Under the pieces are notes generated by a model, which saw only the letters and a list, made by a program, of their open reading frames with translations, did not search any database and was not told the origin of the DNA. This document shows, piece after piece, positions 11,347 to 23,566 of a DNA stretch of 64,000 nt. A program made the position numbers and the translations under genes. Each line of letters opens with the position of its first letter. Positions within the stretch are counted from its first letter, which is position 1. Origin of the DNA: Dryas octopetala (taxonomy: Eukaryota; Streptophyta; Magnoliopsida; Rosales; Rosaceae); contig OY992836.1 in assembly GCA_963921425.1 (NCBI GenBank), positions 21,617,889-21,681,888 of the forward strand, in the 5' to 3' direction.

Positions 11347-13473
11347 ATGCCTCTGTATGATTGTATGCTTCTGGCGAAACCCCATGTAAGGAAGGAGTCT
11401 CTGATGGACTTGGTTGCTAGAGTAAGCAAACATGTTTGCAGAAGAAATGGGGTTCTCACTGAAATTAGGTCATTTGGCACTGTTCAATTGGGTTATGGTA
11501 TTAAGAAGCTTGATGGCAGATTTTATCAGGTGGTTTTTTTTTTCTTTTCTTTTTTCTGCAACCTTACAGTAAACTTGATTTATTACCTGCAGACGTTGTT
11601 ATGGTTCTCAGTTTATGGCTCATTTGTAATACACTGACCCTTATTTGTCATTTAAATTTAGATGAAAACTTATATTTCAAACTATTTTTAGTTGTCTTGA
11701 ATCATTCATTTTTCAATACGAGAGCAAGCCTAGTGTTTGAGGCATTGCATTATTTGCGGATGCTTTCTAATTGAACTTGTTGGATGCTGTTTGCTATAAG
11801 TCTAGTCTCAATATGATGACACCAAAGTTTCCCAGTCATTGTGGTGATACATAATGGAAAGTGTATGTCCTATCAAATTCCTTTAAGCTTAGAAACAAAA
11901 CCTATTATAAAGGACAATAGATGGCCAAATATAAAAACCAAATAATAGTCTCTCAGGCCTTGTCGAAGCCTGGAGCTTAAGAAAAGTAACTCCAATATAA
12001 AAATAAAAAGATTGGCATACTATCATACTTTCACAGTGCAATCATATCTCTACTATATGTCTTTCATCTGAAATAGCCACAGCTTCCACTTAGCACTGTT
12101 GAACATCACTCTTCATTGGGGACTGGAATCTCTAAATTGTTTTTAAAATATGTTCTCTGATCCTTCATCCTTGAAGGATTTCAAGTATCCGTCAGCAATG
12201 GAGGCACCTTGTTGAGAGAGATAGTTTGCATTCATATGATGTATTAATCTCTAACTTGTTAGAAGCAAGAATTGGTACAAGGTACCATGTAAGAATTTAA
12301 AGAATCCAGACATGAAGGATTTTTTTTGTGGATTATCATATGGATCTGTGATTTTGGATACACGTTCTGTTGTGCAATTTCTTGGAACTTCAACATAGAT
12401 TTTTCCTTTATAAAGTGAGAAATCTTCTTTGGTTGGTAGTTGGATTTCCAGGAAGTTCTGCTTTCTTCTTCTTCTCTCCTTTCCTTTTTCTTTTCTTTCT
12501 TTGTCATGGCTTTATTAAGCGTTTACAGAGCTTTAAGTTGTTCTGGCAAAAAGGTTTAATCTTCTGCTTCTTTTCCTCTTTCCTTTTTCTTTTCTTTCTT
12601 GTAATGGCTTTATTGTGTTAAAATTGTATAAGTTGTTTCTGGAAAACAGGTTAATGTTACTCATCTAACCTTTGAAGCTATCTTATAGGAGCTGCCTTAT
12701 AGGCAATGGACAAAATTGAAGTATTTAACATTCTTTTAGTAAAAAGGTAAAACATAGTGGGGGTGAAATTCAAAGATTAAGTTATACACTGATTTGAATA
12801 ATTTAGTCCTTTTGGTTGGTAAAGGGTTCTCATTAAGACGCAAATCATTTTATGAGAAGTTGTAGGAATGGGTTGTGTTCCTGCCATACCAATTTAGCTT
12901 TGCAAAGCTCCTTTAAGAAAGTCCTGAGGTAAGGCTTGGTAATCTTTTAGCATTTTATATGCAAGATGTTGAGGGACTTGTGTGTTCAAGGGCTTAAGTT
13001 AGAAATGGAATTGTCATCAGATGCAGCAATACATTTGGTACACATTTTAAGGTTTCTCTTTCTCCCTTTTCTTCTTTATTGTCCTTTGCTATCTTCACAT
13101 CTTGCCTAGTTGGTATTTCATACTAAATACAGACAAATTCTCATCTCATGTTGGCCAGATAAATTCTTTTAGTAAATCAATTTTGTATATGGTATAGGGT
13201 CAACTGATGCAGATGACTATGATGGCTACACCTAACATCAACAAGGAGCTGCATTACCTGAACAAGGAAGATCGATTGCTGCGTTGGCTTTTGGTTAAAC
13301 ACCGAGACACAAAGTATGGACTGGAATTTTTTAATGAAGAGGATGCAAAAGGTGAACTCAGTAAGCTTCCTCGGAGCAGCATATATGATGAAGAGGATAA
13401 CGATGACGACGATGAAGACGAAGATGATGAAGAATATGAGGTAGACCAAGAAGGAAAGCAGACCGACGGGTAA
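11347..13473 (+). CDS. Small ribosomal subunit protein bS6, mitochondrial type
   Basis: Two exons, 11347-11529 and 13198-13473, encode 152 residues. The start MPLYDCMLLAKPHV is the bS6 beta-strand 1 pattern. It is followed by LMDLVARVSKHV (helix 1), GTVQLGYGIKKLDGRFYQG, QLMQMTMMATPNINKELHYLNKEDRLLRWLLVKH (strand and helix 2) and a long acidic tail with DDDDEDEDDEE. The bacterial bS6 fold occupies about residues 1-105; the acidic tail is extra. There is no N-terminal targeting extension, as in the known plant mitochondrial relative, so import would depend on internal signals. Role: binding with bS18 to the platform of the small organellar subunit. The two-exon join restores the family sequence without a gap. 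The upstream site II motifs fit co-regulation with other organellar ribosomal genes. Confidence 0.88.
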
Positions 13474-14298
13474 TGGAATCTTGTCAAGGAAGATCCATTG
13501 GCATTTTGTTTCATGAATTTCCTGATGTATGTTTGTTATGATGTTTGGTAGCAGTAAGCGTTATGAAATCCTGATGGGTGAATTAGCTTATCAATGTATA
13601 AGATGCTGAGGGCTTTTAGTTTTGATCTGGGTTGTGCACCTGAGTTTCTTTTTTCTTGCCAGTCTACAGAACCCTTTGAAGCGTCCAATTTTATGATCAT
13701 GTGATCTTGCTTCACCCAATCTATTTGGATAACATCTTGAATGTCATTTTATGAGGTAAAAGAAAAATGTAGCAATGACTTGGTGTGGACCTGAAATAAG
13801 TTCTTTATAATGAAAGTGTGACTTTTTTAGTTGTTTTTGGCTCATTGTCTCCTTGATCAGTTTTCTTGTGATGACGTGCGTTTTTTGGATGTTGGGTTTC
13901 ATAGGAGCACTTTGCACGCGGTTGCATATTGTATTCATCATACGGTTTGGGTGCGTGTAATTGGGTTACTTGAACTAGTAGGAACATGCTTTGACCTTGT
14001 AGTTCTAACTTGTATCCAACCTTGTTGGATGAGGATGGGTATTGGACAAGTCAAAAAGGCATGGAAAGAGTACTAATTGTAAGAATCTCCCATTTTTGGT
14101 GCTTTATTATCAGCCATGCGGAGTCCCATTCAGTGCGGTTGGGGCACTCTTCCACGTGTCTACCTACTCAAGGGGATGGGGCCGGCTCTATTGCACATGA
14201 CTTGATCCTTGCGCCATGTGTGTAGCATTCAACCCTGAAGAAAGAGAGAAATATGGGGTATTGGTGTTTCTAATTTGAGATTTCTTTTAAGTTTTACT
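13474..14298. other. 3' flank of the bS6 gene, no further gene seen
   Basis: Includes the bS6 3' UTR. The short open frames at 13831-14225 show no family signature. No fold or repeat was identified before the inverted-repeat element that begins near 14299. Confidence 0.55.
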
Positions 14299-14722
14299 TT
14301 TGCACCTCCATTTAAATCTATTTAATTGCACTCCTTTATTATTCTCTATGTTTTTCTTATTTATTTAACTAGTGAATTTCCTCTTGGCCAAAAAAAACTA
14401 GTGAATTTCCTAATCTACCCTTGAACCTTTCTTTTCCATTCCGTAGACGGAGAAAGAGAAGAAGGTTGGTGAATCGATTCCCTATATGACTAATGTGAAG
14501 CAGAGATTGGATTCTTCAACTCTTTAAAGATTGGGTGTTTAATATCTTTGTTGAATTTTATTGTGTTTATCCACACCCTATTTTGCAGTGGATTTAATAA
14601 ATATATATTGAGTTTAAGGGTTAGACAATCAAAGAAAGGTGTAAGGGTAGATCAGGAAATTAAATTATATATAAAAAAAAAGCATAAAGAATAATATAGA
14701 AGTGCGAGCAAATGAGTGCCCC
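14299..14722. mobile_element. Foldback (MITE-like) element of about 420 bp
   Basis: The left arm (about 14299-14428) and the reverse complement of the right arm (about 14630-14722) align. Matching words include GCACTYCT, TATTATTCT, TATG followed by a T-rich run, AATTTCCT and RATCTACCCTT ending ACCTTT. The left arm carries an internal 16-base duplication (AACTAGTGAATTTCCT twice). No coding capacity. The outer boundary and target duplication are not resolved, so the superfamily is unknown. Confidence 0.6.
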
Positions 14723-15261
14723 TTACAATATTACTTCAATAAGTTGATTTTGATATGGCAATATCTTCAATTAAATTTTGAACACGTAGAATAAAAATGA
14801 GTGAAAAAGGACAACAAGGGTTGGCAAAGTTGTTGGGACATATGCATCATCAATCATTATCATATTGTCTGATTACCCAATATCACTTGACCAAATCAAA
14901 AGAAAAATAAATAAATAAACTAATTGAAAAGCATATGAGTTCATAATGTAGTTTAATGTGTGTCCATTGGCATTGTATTGTTCAATCAAGTAAAAGAGGT
15001 TCATGGCCAAAAAAAAAATCAAGTAAAAGAGGAAAACGACATACAAGAGTCATCGATCGTTACGTCATACGTGGACGTTGCAAGTCCATGCAAAATTTTG
15101 AGACCCCAAAAAACGAAAAAATTGGTCCATGCAAAATCTGCATGTCTGTTTAACCCACCTGAAGGACTGGGGGACCCACAAGAGTCTCACTAACGCAAAA
15201 CACAAACACCCAACAAAAATTCACAAACGCAAATAGGTGAACGTACGGCCCCGCGTTCGAA
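14723..15261. other. Intergenic, distal promoter of the EDR2-like gene
   Basis: No gene or repeat recognised. A short repeat of the phrase AATCAAGTAAAAGAGG occurs twice near 14984-15032. The right part becomes richer in C and G as the leader of the next gene is approached. Confidence 0.5.
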
Positions 15262-15268
15262 TATAAAA
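15262..15268 (+). promoter_or_regulatory. Probable TATA box of the EDR2-like gene
   Basis: TATAAAA lies about 270 bp upstream of the ATG at 15535. The segment that follows (15295-15534) is GA/CT-rich with a GAGAGA run at about 15421-15442, typical of plant 5' leaders. Confidence 0.45.
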
Positions 15269-15369
15269 ATAGGAATGAAAAGATAGCAAATACGGAAATT
15301 AATTAATAGCGAAATTAAACAGAACCAGTGGTGTGATCGATCGATCAGAGACGCATCACCCTCCAATCC

Positions 15370-15414
15370 ATGACCTCTCGCTCCTCTCGGACCTCTCCCG
15401 ATCTTTCCCGATAG
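15370..15414 (+). promoter_or_regulatory. Upstream open reading frame in the EDR2-like leader
   Basis: An ATG at 15370 opens a 14-codon frame reading MTSRSSRTSPDLSR and closes with TAG at 15412-15414, 120 bases before the main start. If transcription starts near 15295 this uORF lies in the leader and could lower translation of the main frame. It was read directly; regulation is inference. Confidence 0.5.
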
Positions 15415-15534
15415 AGATAGAGATCGAGAGAGAGAGAGAGAGAAAGATCCAACCAAAAATTAAGTTCCGAAGAAGCTGCTACTGCTAGTGTACGTAACGA
15501 CGTCGTAGGTCGTAGCTAGCTTAATTTTGAAGAA

Positions 15535-18500
15535 ATGGATGCGTTGCCGTCGCCGTTGAAGACACCGGGGAGCAATGGATCAGCGAACAGCACCGTGAGC
15601 ACGGTAAGCGGTTTACTCGGAGTCGCCGGAGGAGGAGAAGATCAGAGAGGGACGTTTGAGTATTTCGGGTGGGTGTACCATTTGGGCGTGAATTCGATCG
15701 GCCACGAGTACTGTCACCTCCGATTTCTCTTCATCCGAGGCAAGTATGTCGAGATGTACAAGCGTGATCCTCACGAGAACCCAGGCATTGTGAGCATCGT
15801 CATCAACGCATGTTTTTTTTTTTAATTTATTGTTTTCAGTTTTTTTTATTTATTTATTAATTTTGCATTGTTGGGCCAGAAACCCATACGGAGGGGCGTT
15901 GTTGGGCCTACACTTATGTTAGAGGAGGTTGGGCGTCGCAAGGTCTACTATGGGGTAAGGAACTAAGTCCACAATGGCACATATAGAAAATGTACAAGTC
16001 TAATCTTCTATGCTTATATATTTTAAGCATTTTCTTAATTTCCTTTTATTTCTTTTTCAGGATGTTTATGTTCTACGGTTCTACAATCGATTGGATGAAT
16101 CAAAAAAGGGAGAAGTAAGTTTCAGTGTCATTTTATTTTATTATATATGTGAATATTATAATTTGTATTTTGGTCACATGCATGTGAGTATTATTATTAT
16201 TTTATGACCATGTTTGTCGTGCCTTGTTCCAATGCAGTATAATGTAACTGTATTTATGTGTGTATATGATTGCGTGTCATTCTCTTACGTACCATTTGAT
16301 CCATAATTCATCTGATTTTGAACTTTCATTGTTGTATGATATTTGTGTGCTTTTTCTACAGTTTTGTTTCTTTTGTTGAAATAAGTTCTCTTTATATATC
16401 AAATTTTGGGTTTCGTTTTTCTAATTTGATGAGACGGTGACAATTAATTGGTTTGTGAAGATTGCTTGTGCCACGGCTGGAGAAGCCCAAAAATGGCTCG
16501 AGGCATTTGATCAAGCCAAGCAGCAGGTACATGCTCTCACTAAAGTGTCATCATGGCCAACATAGAAAAAAGTTGTCTTCTTACCCTTTGAATTGAACAT
16601 TTTGGTGGTCCTTGACTTGTGACATAAAATGGGAACTTTATTTTCCAAACAATTCAAACTATACTTTGAACTCTTCTTTTGACAGGCTGAGTATGAGCTG
16701 TCAAGAGGAGGTAGTACCAGACACAAACTGAACATGGAAACCGAGTACGCTCATAATTCCCGGATTGGTGATACACTTGCATAAGTACTTCATAGTAGTT
16801 GTTTTTATTTAACCTTTACCAGTGACATTGTTTGTACATTTTTTGGTGGGTCAATGAACTATGATACTGTGGATCAAGGGGATTCCATTGAATCAATTGC
16901 TCTGTTAACTTTCAATTAATAACCTTAATCGTCTGCTGCTACAGTGTAAGAGAAGGATAATTCTAACATGTTAATCAAGTGTAAAAGATTGAATTTGATG
17001 TTGGATTATGACCCCCATTTTTATTGTTGGGTTCCATTTGATGCTGGGATCATTATGCTTGCATCCCATGTTTGTACCCATATTTTGTTATATGCTGTTA
17101 TTGAATTTTTCTTTTCTTTTTTCTTTTTGTACCGCATACCATAAAGGCATATCAATTTCTTTCGTGTAATTAATCTGGTTCTATTCATTGTGCATATCAT
17201 TTTTTTTCAAAATGATATTTTCTTTCTATGCTAATGTTGACTCATAATTTTTATAATGACAAAGGCTCAATCTCGATGTCCATCGACCTAGAGTGAGGCG
17301 TTATGCAAATGGACTGAAAAAGCTTATAAGAATTGGGCAAGGTGAGGTGATATGTGAATGGCTTCTTTATTAATGTTTTGCAATGGGACTTGGTTCAGGT
17401 CCAAAGTGCTTATGATGGTTGGTCACCTAGCTTTTTTGAGTTACATATTGATTGAAATTTATGTTAAGTCTCTAGGTTTATTACATAATAATGATCATCT
17501 GTATTTTATTTTATTTTTAATTTTGGAGTTGATACATGTAATATCAATTCTATATTTATTCAATAAAAAATAATTTCTCTTTCTGTTACAGGCCCAGAGA
17601 CACTTCTGTGTCAATCCAACTCGGGTGCAAATGGTAGTACGGATCGGTACTTTGAAAGGGACAGTGGAGATGCAATTGAGTCATATCAGTGGAAATGTGT
17701 GCGAACAATTAATGGTATTTTTCTTTTGGCCTTGTACAGTTGTACTACTTGATAGACCAGGCAAAAAATATTTACTGCTTTCTTTTGGTGAATTCTTAAG
17801 ACCGCACTTTGGTCATTTCAATTAACCATGCAATCTTCTGATGTTTCTTCTTCATACTGTTTTTTCTTTTGGTTTCAGGTGTTAGAATATTTGAAGATGT
17901 TGCTAATTCTGAGGTATCTCGTTGTAGATACATGCATGCATTTGTGTGTGTGACTTGAGTATCTGGGTGTTTTTTTGTGTGCGCATAACCTCCTGCTTTA
18001 TTAATATTTCATTGTTTGTAGAGTGGTAAAGGTGTTATTGTCAAGGCAGTTGGCGTTATTGATGCGAGTGCAGATACTGCTTTTGAAGTGATTTTAAACC
18101 TTGAGCGACATCAGAGATATGAGTAAGTTGCCTTATATAATAGGTTCATTACTATACAGCTTTTGCCTTTCTAATAATTTTCTTCACAGGTGGGATATGC
18201 TGACAGGTGACTCAGAACTGTTAGATTCTTATGATGGACACTATGATGTTATCTACGGGACATTTGATCCTAGGTATCTTACTCGGTAATGATGTTAGAC
18301 ATGACTGCCTCTTCTGTCTAACTCTTGCACTAATATCTTATCCATAATCCGTGCAACTCGTTGCTATCTTTTCCTCAATTGATGACACCTTCACGTTTGA
18401 GCAAATACCTATATCTCAATTCTATTATCTCGTGTTTCTAGTCATCCACTTTGACGTGCTCAATTCTATACCCTCGTCCCCCTCTCTAAATTTAAGTCAT

Positions 18501-21500
18501 GGTTGACTCTAGAAAATGCTATTTTCATCAAAGCTAGGATGTTACTGTTGATAAATTGTGCATTTCAATGTAATTTTAGTGATCAACCCCTCAATTTGAT
18601 GTTTTATGTTTACTGGAAATTGCTTTACTTTAGTCAGTAGGAAATGGCTTCTTCACATGATAAAGTCAATCTGCATTCTGTTTCTTTTGTTGTCATCATG
18701 AGGCATTCATTTGTTATTTAATATGTTTTACAGGTGGCATTCCAAGAGAGATTTTATCTTTTCTAGGCAATGGTTTCGTGGACAAGATGGAACATATAGT
18801 AAGAGAACATAATTTTTAGCATTATCAATCAGCTAGAGCTGCTTAAACTTATGTTTCTGTTTTGCTGGCCTACTGATGCTTGGTGGACTACCTCCTATTC
18901 ATCCTAGAGAAGAAAGTTTTATCAATCCGAGTATAATTTCACTTTGTGGAATAGGGAGTATAGCTTTATTATTGGGGTGGGGGTTAGAAGGGGAAAAGGA
19001 ACAATGCAAAGGTGGTCGGAGAAGTTCTGTAATATGTTGCTGTTAACAAAATCTCAGTGACATTTCTAACTTGAGTTGCCTAAAATGATATGAATTCTTT
19101 TGCCTTAGTATATGGCTGACATCCTATGGTACTCTTAATGCAGCCATCTTGCATTTCCCAGCTGTTCATAAGAAGAAGCCCCCAAGATCTGGATATCGTC
19201 GTACAAAAATAAATCGTAAGAGATTTTCATTTGCTTTATCCGAAGAACTTGATAATTTCTTGTCCAGGAAAATTTCCATTTATAACTAAGATTCATTGTT
19301 TTCTACTGATATGATGGTATGCCCACCTTTTTCCCATTAAATTTATTTTAGAGGCTGTATGTAACATGTGAGTTTACTGTTGGTTAACTTTGAGTTCTCT
19401 TCTCAAAAATGAATGGACAGTTAATAAGGTACATTATGTATTTAATATACAGATTACATGGTAAACTGCTTCTCATTTGCGTTTCCTGCTACCAGCCAAT
19501 GAAGGATTTGGTTGGCTTTTCCCTTTTAGGGTGGTTTCTGGTTTTCTTTCTAGGAGTTGAAATCACTGTTTTCCATAGTGGAACTACTTTTTACATGTGT
19601 TTTTTGTTGTAGCTTTGCATGCATGGACCATGGTTAGTTTGCTATATTTGATTATTCAATATAAGTCTATTAGTTCAGGTTTAGTGAGTCCACCATGTTC
19701 ATTTTGATGGAGCATCTCGTTAAAAAATAAAAAATGAAAAAAACTATGTAAATGAGAAGAATATAAGTAGGACACCGCTTCTCATAATGTTGTGAATTGT
19801 GTGTGATATCTATTTACCAGTGATCAAATACCTGAAATTAAACCCATATTTTGTATCTTATTTTCTGTGTTTTTTTCTTTCTTTTTGTTTCAATATGCTT
19901 TAGTGGTTCATGTTCTACTGGTCAAGTACTCAATTTTTTATAATTTTCTACACTGGCTTAAAGCATGTTTTTCTATGTCGCACCGATGCACTCAAAGCAT
20001 GTTTTTCTATGTCGTTCTTCACATGGAGTCTTGAATGACTGTTTTGCCTAGCCACCATTTTTTATTCTCTTTCGGGTAATCAAACTGTCTCATTTTCTTT
20101 TTCCCTTCCCTTTTCCATTCTGTTTTTTTAATGTTTACTTGTGTACTTAATATGTATTTGTGGTCACAGCTTGCTGTGCTTTTGTTAATTCCTTACAAGT
20201 TTTAGGATGAATTGACAACCTTTCAATCACATATTTGTACTGCTTGATAACATATTTTTCAAATCTGGTCATGCTTATATGTATCTGTTCAATTAAATTG
20301 GTGTTAGAAATCTGAGCGTCTACTGTTAGAAATCTCTATTTCTTCATCAAATTGGTGTTATTTTTATTTTTATTTTCCTCATTGCAGCATCTACTTGGGA
20401 GATTAGAAATTTGAACTCATCCATGGGTTCAAATACTCCAAGATGTCTTGTCACGCAAATGTTGGAGATAAATTCTGCAGGCTGGTGCAGATGGAAGAAG
20501 AATCACTGCTCAAAGTTCGAAAAGAGTGTACCTTATGCATTGTTGTGCCAAGTGGGAGGTTGGGCAATTAATTATCTCTTTTTCTTATTTCATTCTGAAT
20601 TTATGATCTGAATATCTTCTATTATGAGGTACCTTTTGGGCCCTTGAAGTTATGCAGTCCAGCTGATGAGGTAGATGTACGCTGTGCATTCCAATTTTCT
20701 GCACATTGAAATTGTCAGAATGCCAAACAATAATTGGTTTACATCCTTTGAGCTTAAACCTTTGGGAACAATTCTAAACATACAAAACCTAACATGGTAT
20801 AGGAGCAGACTGGAGCTCCCGAGTTTCAATCCTGCATTTGAAATCTCCCAATTCATGTTGAATTCCACATGTTGAGCTCTCTTGTGGGGGAGAGAGGGCT
20901 GCATGTGGGGGTATTAGAGTATCAAATGATAGTTGATTCACATCCTAATAGTTTAAGTTTTTGAGACCAATGGTAGACCAACAAAACTTATCAGAAATCA
21001 AATAAACCCAGATAGGTGCTCCGTCAGAGCTTCACCTATGCTAAAAAAAAATCATAATCTGATAACTGTCACTCAACCTCTTATTTAACTGGCTCCCGAA
21101 ATTATATAACAATAGATAGATCAAGTACTTTGTAAAATGTTTATTGTAAAGGCAGTTATGTTTCTTTTGTTTTGTATTTGTTCAGGTCTGAAGGAGTATA
21201 TTGGAGCAAATCCTGCACTCAAATGTGAATCTTCTACTACATTTATCCAATCGAAGCTATCAGAAGTTTCTGTTTCCAGTGCTGAATATGAGGAGTCAGA
21301 TGTGAAGGATGAATTTTATGATGCAATTTCTGCAGACTCTTCATCTTCTGAAGAAGAAACTGAGAATGATGAACTTGACAAGAAGGTTGTCCCTTTTCTG
21401 TTTTCTTTATATTGGAATGTAGCACTGTTGGTAGCCCACTTGAATGCGGCTCACTTTTGTATTAGAGCTACCGTTTGTTTTTTTTTCTTTTTAAATTCCA

Positions 21501-23499
21501 GATGTTAATACCCGCCCTCTATATTTTTCAGGATGCAAAATTGAAACTGAAGAGAGCTTCAGGTCTGCTCATTGAAGCTATCTTGTGTGAACTTCCTGTG
21601 TAATAGAATTGGTGTCCTTTTTTCTTTTTACCTATTTAAGAAAAACAAAGCCATACATGCATATTTAAAGACTGGTTTGCAAATTTTTTTTCCCCTTTTC
21701 AAAAAATTCTCAGTGCTAAAGTATTAGGTCATTCTGGATACAGCTGCAGATGCTAATAAGGAACTGGATCCAGAAGTGGCTCCTATCATGATTGATCCAA
21801 GCCAGTTCAATGGTTCGTTGTGCAAAGGGAAGGATGAGGCTGACACAAACTGTTGGACATGTCCAAGTGGTACAGGATTTATGATCAGAGGAAAGAACTA
21901 CTTAAAGGACAATTCCAAGGTGGGTTTTACTCTGCTTTGAATTGATTTGAACTGAGAACTTGCATTGCATTTGTCTATGTGGTGTTTGGTTGCACGAAAT
22001 TTGATGACTTCCATTCATATTCTTATGATTATTGCTGACTTCCTCTTTTCAGGTAATGGGAGGAGATCCCCTTCTCAAGCTCGTAGGAGTAGATTGGTTC
22101 AAAGCTGAGAAAAGCCTAGATAGGATTGCACTGCACCCCAGATGTCTTACTCAGGTAGTTATTTTTTCATATACTGGAATGTACAAATTATTTTCACCAG
22201 TATAGTGAAACATGTCAGAATGGCCGGTACACTGGTATCGACGAGTATTTTCAACGCAATCTGATACTATTCCTCTGATATGTAATTAAAAACTTGGCTA
22301 GGCATGTTTATCAATATTATTTAAAATATGCCTGACCGTTGGTGCAAGATGTTTCTTTAGAGCTGAGAAAACATGTTTAGGGAACATTTAAGCTTATAAT
22401 TGTTAATTTGTTTTATTTTTGTGTCTAAGCATACTCTTCTTGATTTCAGTCAGAAGCTGGAAAGAAGCTTCCTTTTGTACTAGTCATTAATCTCCAGGTA
22501 TGTGCACAAATGACTTCCAATTCTGTCATATTTTTACTTTGATAGGTGAGATGACTGTTTATCATTTACAGCAGTACAGAAGGGAATGGACGCATATTCC
22601 CAGTCTTGTCATGTATGATATATGTCTAGAAATGCAATACTAAGCTTTCATGAAAAAATTAAAATTCAGAAATTCAGTACTTGTTATTCATGTGGGATCT
22701 GTGCATACTTATGCAATAAAGTGGTAAAGGTGGCTTTATCATTTTTGTCATAAATTTCATGGTTGCGCAGAATGAGAATTTGTAAAGAAAACAGTTTCGA
22801 GTTTACAACTGTGTTATATTAAGTCATTTAAAGGATTTGAAAAACATTTTCAATATTTTTGTTGAGCAAAAATGTGCCTGAATCTAGCTGATTATAAGAG
22901 TTTAATGAGTGGAAAAAGAAACAATTTCTGCAACAGTAGAACCATTGTTGTTCGTTAGTTATCCAATCTCTGGTATTTTCTCAATAATGATAGGTTTAGA
23001 AAATAATGAGAGATGTACGGTTGAACTAAGCTTTTTGATAAGTAAGATGCCCTCTTTTTATCTCACTAATGAGTATATATTTCATTTCTCTGTTTCAGGT
23101 TCCCGCAAAACCAAACTATAGTTTGGCACTTTACTATACTGCTGACAGACCTGCAAAGCCGGATTCTTTGTTTTCTAAATTTGTGGATGGGACTGACATG
23201 TTTCGCGATGCAAGATTTAAATTAATTCCTAGTATTGTTGAGGCATGTTATGCTTGAAGTCTAAAGATATGTAGAATCCAACGCGTGTACATGCTCCACA
23301 TTTGATGGAAAAGTTTAGCTAAGAAATCTCTAATTTTACAGGGATATTGGATGGTCAAGCGTGCGGTTGGAACAAAAGCTTGCCTACTGGGGAAAGCTGT
23401 GACTTGCAACTATCTCAGACAAGACAATTTTCTTGAGGTAATTCTATCAGATTATTCTTTGACTCCCTCTATATTAGGTGCTCTGACCTTTTGGGCTTC

Positions 23500-23566
<67 letters not shown>

